In this document: positions 57,163-64,000 of the stretch, piece by piece
Position numbering within the stretch: position 1 is the stretch's first letter
Layout: each line of letters starts with the position of its first letter
Source of the DNA: Talinum fruticosum
Lineage: Eukaryota; Streptophyta; Magnoliopsida; Caryophyllales; Talinaceae
NCBI GenBank assembly: GCA_021018815.1
Contig: JAITYX010000177.1
Coordinates: 17,749-81,748, forward strand
Reading direction: 5' to 3'
DNA length: 64,000 nt
The notes under the pieces: generated by a model
What the model was told of the DNA's origin: nothing
The model's database searches: none
The model's input: the letters and a program-made list of their open reading frames with translations, nothing else
Position numbers and translations under genes: made by a program

Positions 57163-57616
57163 CACGAGTCTAGACAACGGGCCAAGCCTGGCCCAACTAG
57201 GCCATGACATGGCCGATGTCGGCCGCCACCGAACAATAGTGGGCTAATCGGGCTGAGTTTTTCCCTTTTAACTTTGTAATTTATTATTAACCGTCTAATG
57301 AGATGGTTTCCTTATTTATTGGCCGGCCCAAATTAGGTAGTCTGCTTGTGTAAGGATAGTCGCATTAGGCGGTCCAATTTATTTTCCCTCTCGGTGAGCA
57401 AAAAATGTAAAAGTATAACATAATACGTACTTTTATTTAATCAAAAGGTAAGCCTCGTTACTTACCTAAACACATAGCTAATAAAGGGGAAATCAATACA
57501 AGTACACTACTTGTAAAATATAAATAAACATAATAATATAAATATGTTCTAAAGAGCCAAGACTAATCCTCCTTCTGTTTTATCCTATCCTAAATTCTAT
57601 CTAAAAATTGAAAGCC
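57163..57616 (+). other. Spacer between pol and antisense gene 2 (T4b)
   Basis: No gene. A/T-rich sequence with direct matches to T1 28351-28853 in reverse and to the short stretch after the T2 primer site (TGTTCTAAAGAG). Confidence 0.55.
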
Positions 57617-59162
57617 CTAGTCTATCTTTACTTTCTTTCCTTTGGGGTCACTAGACTCAGCCTCATCATCCTGGGTGTGTTTCTTCAATTCCTCGATTCT
57701 TCTGGCCCTCCTCTCTTCAGCTCCTTTGGCTTTAGCCTTTCTTCGGCGAACTCATTCAACCACTCGAGGGTTTACTTCGTGAATTTAGAGAGGAGCAGCA
57801 GTAGGGATAGGTTCTTCAGATCCATCTCTCTAGCTCTCGTGCCCGACGCCATTAGGGATCCACTTATATTATCAACTCCGGATAATAAGTAGATACACAA
57901 GTATTCGGTTTCCCAAAGGTATCAACAACTTTGGCAGGTTCGTCCAAGATTCGAGCCACAATTTTGTTTGGTCAAAGTTACCAAACCCCTTGAATAATTC
58001 AAAGGTAGCCGGCCGATACAATCCAACAGAGGAATTATTTGCTCTCTTCTCATCTCGCTGCAACACACAATTAGGGAAGTAGTAGGTATCGCTTTCTAGG
58101 CCCGATAGGCGTACAAAGGGATGTTGCAAGGTATGTCTCCCGCATTGGGACACTTTCTAGTGTACAATGTACCACGCTACATCATTACTATGATTCCCGA
58201 GGTACTCCTCCCACCAAGAAGCCGAGTCATCGGTTACCACATTTTCTTACTTTTGTTGACAAAAGTGTACTATTAAGTACGCATCGGTTTCGCAAGAGCC
58301 CAAATTAGCTTTAGGTTCTCCATTAACCGGATCCGCACATCACATATGCAAAATCAAAATAATAATAAGTGTCCTACACGGTCAAAATTCAATCTTTTAG
58401 GCCCAATAGGAGCAAAATGAAAAAAAGAGAGGCGAAAAAAACAAAAGGAGCGAAAAAACCAAGACTATCGACATAAGTCGGAGGCAAACAAGCTTACGTC
58501 GTTTGGTCTCGTCGGCGGTTATTTGCTTACCCGCAACAACAAGGGGCTTCTAGAGAAGTCTTTCTTAAAATTTACCTCAACCCGATATAAGCCTATGATC
58601 GTCTCAAGCAACTATTAATGGTGTTAGAGAATAATAATTCTCTAACTCGCTCAACTAAAGTCGGTGGTGTGGTAGGTGCCTTATTCCCGCGACCTCCTAC
58701 CAACAGGAATCCACCTATTCAGCAGGTGATAATACCTCGTCGCCTAGGGATAATGTTCACTTTAGAATAGGCATACATGTGTCAATAATGTTTCATCGGG
58801 TTTATTAGATTTACCTGATTTTGAATAAGAATCCACCCTAGATTCTTATTGCTCTGCTTTAGCAGGTACTTGTAAGTCTCGCGAAGATTTTTAGAAGACT
58901 TGGGTAGAACTGGTTTTGCACGTCTTTGACTCGCCTAATATGGCATCAAATTCTTCATGTAGGGGCACAGTTCCTTATCCCCAAACCTCGAAGACGTGAT
59001 GGTGAGGATCCCAAAAGGCCACAACAGACTCTTAAGAAAGTCCAATAAACCTTTACTTCGCAAATGTTGAATAGCGTATTCAGCCCATAATTTGATAACC
59101 CGAATTTGTCCATATTGCTCATCTCTTACATCCACCGGGATAGGTCACTCATGGAAGTTCAT
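57617..59162 (-). pseudogene. T4b antisense gene 2 (DUF7745-like protein)
   Basis: Minus strand from ATG 59162 to stop 57619-57617. N-terminal DVRDEQYGQIRVIKLWAEYA, then LLWPFGILTITSSRFGDKEL and CPYMKNLM (59135-58935), the latter matching the FxFG..ELCP pattern of DUF7745-type plant proteins. Later LESDTYYFPNCVLQRDEKRA and RPATFELFKGFGNFDQTK (58153-57872). The C-terminus is Arg/Glu/Lys-rich (EERRARRIEELKKHTQDD) and ends PKGKKVKID, a plausible basic nuclear-localisation stretch. About 515 codons with several shifts and stops. Function unknown. Confidence 0.68.
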
Positions 59163-59262
59163 TATTTTTGGCAAAAGAATGGGAGACACCGAATTTTTTT
59201 AGTTTTATTCACGAGAGGTTTTTTTGCCCAAGGCACATTTTTTTGAGCACCAACGTGGATCC

Positions 59263-59271
59263 TATTTATAG
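59263..59271 (-). promoter_or_regulatory. TATA box of antisense gene 2 (T4b)
   Basis: CTATAAATAGG on the minus strand about 105 bp before the ATG at 59162, matched by T2 at 15229-15221. Confidence 0.65.
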
Positions 59272-59737
59272 GAGCTTTTTGAAGCTTTAGAGTCCTACTG
59301 CACCTCAATTACTGCAATTCACCAGCACCCTACTCTTCAAAGGTGGCACGCGCCCGCCACCCCGTGGTCCAGCTTGTTTTGCATTTTTCTTCAGCCCAGC
59401 TCTCCTTGGTCCATATTGTTTTCTCGCCTGAGCCCATTGCGTGCATGCCGTATTGCTATTTTTCGACCATGCACTTATGATATTCCATTTTTATTTTTAT
59501 TATTTTCTTTTAGGGGGAATAGGGGCTAGTGTAATATTTTCTCGATTCGTCTTTGTAATTTTTCCTAAGTTTTTGCATCATGCTAAATAAAAGAACGCAT
59601 TTTTTTAGCAATGAGTCATCTTGCATTTCATCCTATTGCATAAGAGTCACACCATTACAAAGCAAATATTAAACAAACAATAACGCCCTACAAGGCACTT
59701 ACTACTCATCAACATCGAAAGCAGACAAAAGATCTAC

Positions 59738-62084
59738 TAATCATTGCCATTAGAAGCATCATCGAAGATATAGTTCCCAAAGTCTTCTAAGATGGATGTA
59801 GATAACCGACCACCTTTATCACCTTGATAGGAGTTACCTTCGTTGCCCCAAGATTGGGATGCTCCACGGGATGGCCCGCTGTACGAAGCTCGAGGGAAAT
59901 GAAGAGGATTTCCACGATGGTCGAAAGCTGAAGGGGCAAGATATCCAAGCTCTCCTCTAAAAAGCTAGGCCCCGCACCGAAACACTAGGCCCAGGAGTGC
60001 TAGGCCCCGCCTCGGAACCACTCTAATGATGTGCGTGCCGTGAAGAAAGTTATGAAGTAGCTTGTCTAGCAATACTATAAGAAGCAATTAGCACACTTAC
60101 TTAAAGCTCTATAAAGTTAGCACTCCACTAAGTAGACATTTACCCAGAAGGTTGGGAAAGATCTCCTAGTAACGAAATTTTGGATTCCCCGAAGAGCAAA
60201 TTGAAGGTTGATAGACATGGTCCGAGACAGCTTCTCGGTCGTACTACAAAATTTTATCCTATGGTATTAGCAAAAATACTTTTAGCATACAACTAAAAGC
60301 AAAGAGCATGAAAATCTTACCCCTCGCCAATTCCTAGGAAAGGATGCCTAACACATTCTTCCTCGACGATTTCGGGAATTCTTACATAACGAGGAGATTC
60401 CCTGAGTTGAGTAACATCCACATCAAGGCTTGGAATATGGATGTCCGCTGGTGTAAGCTGCCAAAAGATGAAGTTAATTTTCATGCAAGAAATTCAACTA
60501 TGATAGGAAAAGGTGAGAACTCACCGATTGAGTCATAATTCGCCCCACACGGTGAGCATAGGATGTGTTCAAGTTTAAGAATGAGGTATCGGGATACCCC
60601 ACTGGTAGCAACAACTTGCTCATTTTGAGGAACGGAGCGAAGGTAGAACATGGTTTGGGGTGGATCGATCGGAACAAGCGGAGGCCACGTGTCGACCCGG
60701 ATTTAAGGTGTGACTCTCTCACCAAGATACCAACAAACCCCAAAAGGACCTTCAAACAAGATCCTCCTTTCACTTAAATCCCGTGTAATAGTGACACTTG
60801 GAGGGAGTTGGAGTTGGGCCCAAGGATGAAAATCAGCCTACACATTCAAGATTTATCAAGAAACAAGCAAGCAAGAACAAAAGGTAGCAAGAAAATTGGA
60901 AAAAAACCGTGCATAATCAAGGCTAGAGTCCACCACAGGCAGTCCTGGGGTAGTCCCATAGGCTGTGGGCAGGGACACATAGCTAAACAGATGTAATAAA
61001 AAGCTCTCTAGGCATATTTTTGAGGTGAATTTTGAGATTAAAGAGGCATACCGAGGTCACACGGTTAAGGGTTCATCTCAAGAAGTGTATCCCATGAATC
61101 TTAGGACGTTGAACATAGATTTTAGCCCACAATATGGAGGCAGGAAACACGGGATGATTTGTTGAAAAGGGAGAAAGATGCGGTAAATATTCATACAACC
61201 ATGGCTGCATGATCACAATTGAGTAATTTTTTTATTTTGTCCACACAAGATGAAAAATACTTTGGAGAAAGGGAGAATTTAAGCATACCTTAATAATCTT
61301 CCACAAACCATACAATGGTAGATAGTTGGTCGAACTCGGCTCGAGGTTTGGTATACCGCACACCGGCGTGAAGGCCCCTAATGAGACAAGTATATGTAAG
61401 AGCACCCCGGTTAAGCTCATTTATTTTATCAAGGGCCACTAAGTTCACCAAGTAATGAACATAAACCTTATCAACTTGATTGGAAAAAGAATCGTGCTCA
61501 ATAGAAGAGCAAGCACGATTTGAACATGTAGTTTTAGAGAATGTCGAGGCCAAAACCTAACATCCTCAAAGGCCTCAATGAAGACGATATACTTAAAGAA
61601 ATTTTCTTGAGGAAACCTATCAGCTACGGGCCAAAAAAGATGATGAAGATAGTCATGATTTTTGTACAAATTCCGGTCATAGGCTAGAGGTTCCCCGAAA
61701 AGCCCAAACGAGGATAAAATAGCGAAATCAAAAGGAGTTATGGTCATTCCCTTGAAGGAAGATGGAAAGTGTTGGTGGTATCCCAAAAGCGCTCACTAAT
61801 GGCCCTAATACGATCCCTCTCATTTTTGTCACGAGAGGTCGTTTAAAGCAAAGAAAAGAGGACCAAACCCGACATTATTCATGATATCTTCAAGAGGAAA
61901 GTTCATCCTCCTACATTTCTATAAACTTGGGAATAGCTCCACTACTCAGAGTCGAGCCTTTCTACAAGACAAAAATCCAACAATATTTTTAGTTGAAGGA
62001 CTACTCTAAATGAACTAAGGAAGAAATTTAAGCCAATTAGTTTACCGAAGGAGAATCTGGCAAGCAAAGAAACGTGACTCTCGG
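59738..62084 (-). pseudogene. T4b antisense gene 1 (plant mobile domain protein), 5' end removed
   Basis: The best plant mobile domain evidence in the window: MTITPFDFAILSSFGLFGEP and then NHDYLHHLFWPVADRFPQEN, followed by ALLLSTILF (61786-61445). RGALTYTCLIRGLHAGVRYT comes later (61553-61290). Shared splice positions are donor TTCG/GTAAAC (about 62043) with acceptor CTTGTAG (about 61958), donor after ATTAAG (61292) and the short intron ending CATAG/TTGAATTTC (about 60502). It ends in an acidic tail (FDDASNGND, stop 59740-59738). Exon 1 is cut by the AT-rich LTR starting at 62085. Confidence 0.75.
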
Positions 62085-64000
62085 TGTTAAGCTTGTCGAT
62101 ACAGAGTAACAAATTAAACCACTACTTAAACTTATAATAAACAATATAGCAAGGGCAAGTAGGGATCGAATCCACGAGGAAAGATATAATAACATGCAAG
62201 TTTTAATCTAATTAAATTTAGTACTCTTAAAAACAAAACACAAAATATAAATTAAAATAATTAATTAAAATTCATAGAAAATTATCTAATAACTAAATAA
62301 ATAATTTATACAGAATAATAAAACTACAATAACCCAGAAATATTTTTGTATGTTTTTAGAATAATTAAAACAGAAAACTAAAGCAGAAAATAAACAAATT
62401 CTAAAACAGAAAATTAAATAAGTAAAATTCTGCACTAAAATAATTACGAAAATAAATACTAAAATTACCTAGAATAATAATACTAATTTTCTAAACCTAA
62501 CCAGACCCTAAAAATATAAAAACAAAATTTAAAAACCTAATTTACGAAATTATTTAACTAAAAACCTGCACTCATTAAATTTAAGAATTAAATCTGAAAA
62601 ATTATCAAATTAATTCCAAAAATTCTAAAATTTAATCACAGCAAACTAGGACTCTATCTAAACTCTAAAAGAAGATAAATCACGAAAAAAACAAAAGAAA
62701 CTATTTTTAAACTAATTTCTAACAAACTGACTCAAAAATAATAAAAACCGATAGAAAAATAATCTGAAAATTAAAATATATAAAGACTCAAAATAAAATA
62801 AAAATAAAATTACTAAAACTAACCTAAAATACTGATCTTTAGGGGGTTAATGAAATTGATAATAAAAGACTATAACTTTGTAAATAAAAATTGACAAACT
62901 GAAGAAAATAACTAAAAAGCAAACAAATAATTATCAAAGATATAAAATTTATAAAAACACTTAGTATAATCTATATCCATCATGCAAATTATTATTTATC
63001 ATTAACACACAAATTGATCTACCCATGAGCTAAACTGTAAAAGACAACCACTAGCGGATCTTCCCCGTTTTTCCTTAGTTATTAGTTTACTTAGGCCTAG
63101 CCCTAATATAAACCCTACTAATATTGATAACCCTAGCACTAGCACTAGAATTTAATCAAATTAGAGCATTAAGTATTAGAAAAACATCATCTAGCACCTA
63201 ATAACCAATCTACTAGCAAATTGATTTAAGAAGGATCTATGATAATTTCCTAATTAAAAGAGATGGGTATGAGCCATCCATGATTAACTAGGGTGATACT
63301 TATGTCTAAAAGATCAAGCAATTACGTACTTAAACCCTTTAAACTATCACATGAATTTATATAAAACTAAGTAGCATGCACTCTAATTAATTAGACATAA
63401 ATTCATAAACATTAAACACAAATTATCATAGAATCATGGATTGAATCAATAAGACAATAAAAATCGAAACTTTGCTTCAAAATAAATAATTTAACATGGC
63501 TTCAAGTAGATTATACTAAGTATAAAAAGACTACTCACACATAATGTAATTTAAAACATGTAAACTAAATAAAACTAGCATCTTTAATATTAATCTAACA
63601 ATAAAAATTCAATCTTTACTCGTGAAAAATTATAATAATAAATTATACTACCGATTCCTTGGTCCGGGATGATGATGGTGATGATTATGATGGTGTTGTG
63701 AGGTAGGATTACGGGCGGCTGAGTGCAGCTGCTACCAATCAATATATTTGTTATGTAGCTAGCATCTTCTAATGCGCGCACGAGTATATTGACCCCAAAA
63801 AATCTACCGCTTCTTTTTTTGTTTCGATCTAGTTTTTCTTGTCATAAAGAATCAACAAATTTAAAATAGACATTATGCCCACTAATCGGACGGCCACGTA
63901 GAACAAGGTCTAAGTCTTTCGGTCTCGTTAGGATGCCCTCAACGTGACATCACCGCACTTCCCACTGACAATTGTGCAATACGTAACTGAACGAAGCATG
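62085..64000 (-). mobile_element. AT-rich LTR copy 2, inserted in exon 1 of antisense gene 1 (T4b), runs off the window
   Basis: It begins TGTTAAGCTTGTCG and matches 16002-17750 closely over more than 1.5 kb, including CAAGGGCAAGTAGGGATCGA. The match fades after about 63665, where the GC-rich part of copy 1 differs; the far end is not seen, so it may be a solo LTR or the edge of a full element. No gene is seen in it. Confidence 0.72.

Larger units (their letters stand above)
48193..62084 (+). mobile_element. T4b: second, partial Tat-like copy joined in tandem to T4
   Basis: After a last fragment of T4 RT (MKPEW, 48181-48194) the sequence jumps back to gag. The junction carries ACCCGAGT at 48186-48193 and again at 48199-48206. 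The copy then runs gag, protease, RT, RNase H, integrase tail, spacer, antisense gene 2 and antisense gene 1, with no 5' LTR or primer site of its own. Unequal recombination between two copies, or insertion followed by deletion, would explain it. Its gag-protease is closely similar to that of T4. Confidence 0.7.

Noticed and set aside
1..64000. Search for a host protein-coding gene, rRNA, tRNA or microRNA-type hairpin
   Set aside because: No open frame outside the retroelement proteins has a recognisable domain, and I saw no rRNA or tRNA sequence. Small RNA loci cannot be judged by eye.

Overview
This window is repeat-rich nuclear DNA from a flowering plant. It contains no intact host gene, no RNA gene, no CRISPR array and nothing bacterial. 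Almost all of it can be explained as LTR retrotransposons of one Ty3/gypsy family, most like the Tat/Ogre lineage, inserted into each other and then decayed by stop codons, frameshifts and deletions. Evidence for the lineage is LTRs of about 2 kb with TG...CA-type ends, a primer site reading TGGCNACTCTACTGGGGA, and gag, protease, RT and two RNase H-like segments followed by integrase. Between integrase and the 3' LTR lie two further genes on the opposite strand. No species can be named from the sequence.

Positions 1-37828 hold one nest. The outermost element (T1, minus strand) has its 5' LTR at 35836-37828 and gag-pol at 28854-35075. Its 3' LTR is split into 1-1241 and 24448-24753. The split was made by T2 (plus strand, 1242-24447), which keeps LTRs, primer site and both antisense genes but has no gag-pol. 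T2's 5' LTR (1242-2191 plus 12629-13570) is itself split by T3 (minus strand, 2192-12628), a deleted element with only gag. T3 carries a 1.9-kb insert resembling plant mitochondrial DNA, bracketed by a 67-bp direct repeat. T2's antisense gene 1 also holds a 2.4-kb solo LTR (16002-18399) and a copia-like LTR (about 20290-21712).

Positions 37829-40346 are older target sequence: a minus-strand fragment that looks like a plant transposon-associated protein, cut by a non-autonomous CACTA transposon (38431-40028).

Positions 40347-64000 hold a second family member on the plus strand (T4): 5' LTR, leader, gag, protease and the start of RT. A mitochondrial-like insert (about 47114-48167) ends this copy. 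A second gag follows at about 48193 and leads into protease, RT, RNase H, an integrase tail and the antisense gene pair. This second copy (T4b) is cut by a CACTA element (49305-53825) that in turn contains a 3.2-kb solo LTR (49602-52791), and by an AT-rich LTR copy from 62085 to the window end.

The most interesting system is the antisense gene pair, seen in three elements (T1, T2, T4b). Antisense gene 1 encodes a plant-mobile-domain-like protein, has its own TATA box (T1, T2) and has several intron positions shared among copies. Antisense gene 2 encodes a protein resembling the DUF7745-type plant family and has its own TATA box (T2, T4b). Both start near the 3' LTR side and run against gag-pol, so they look like independent transcription units carried by the retrotransposon.
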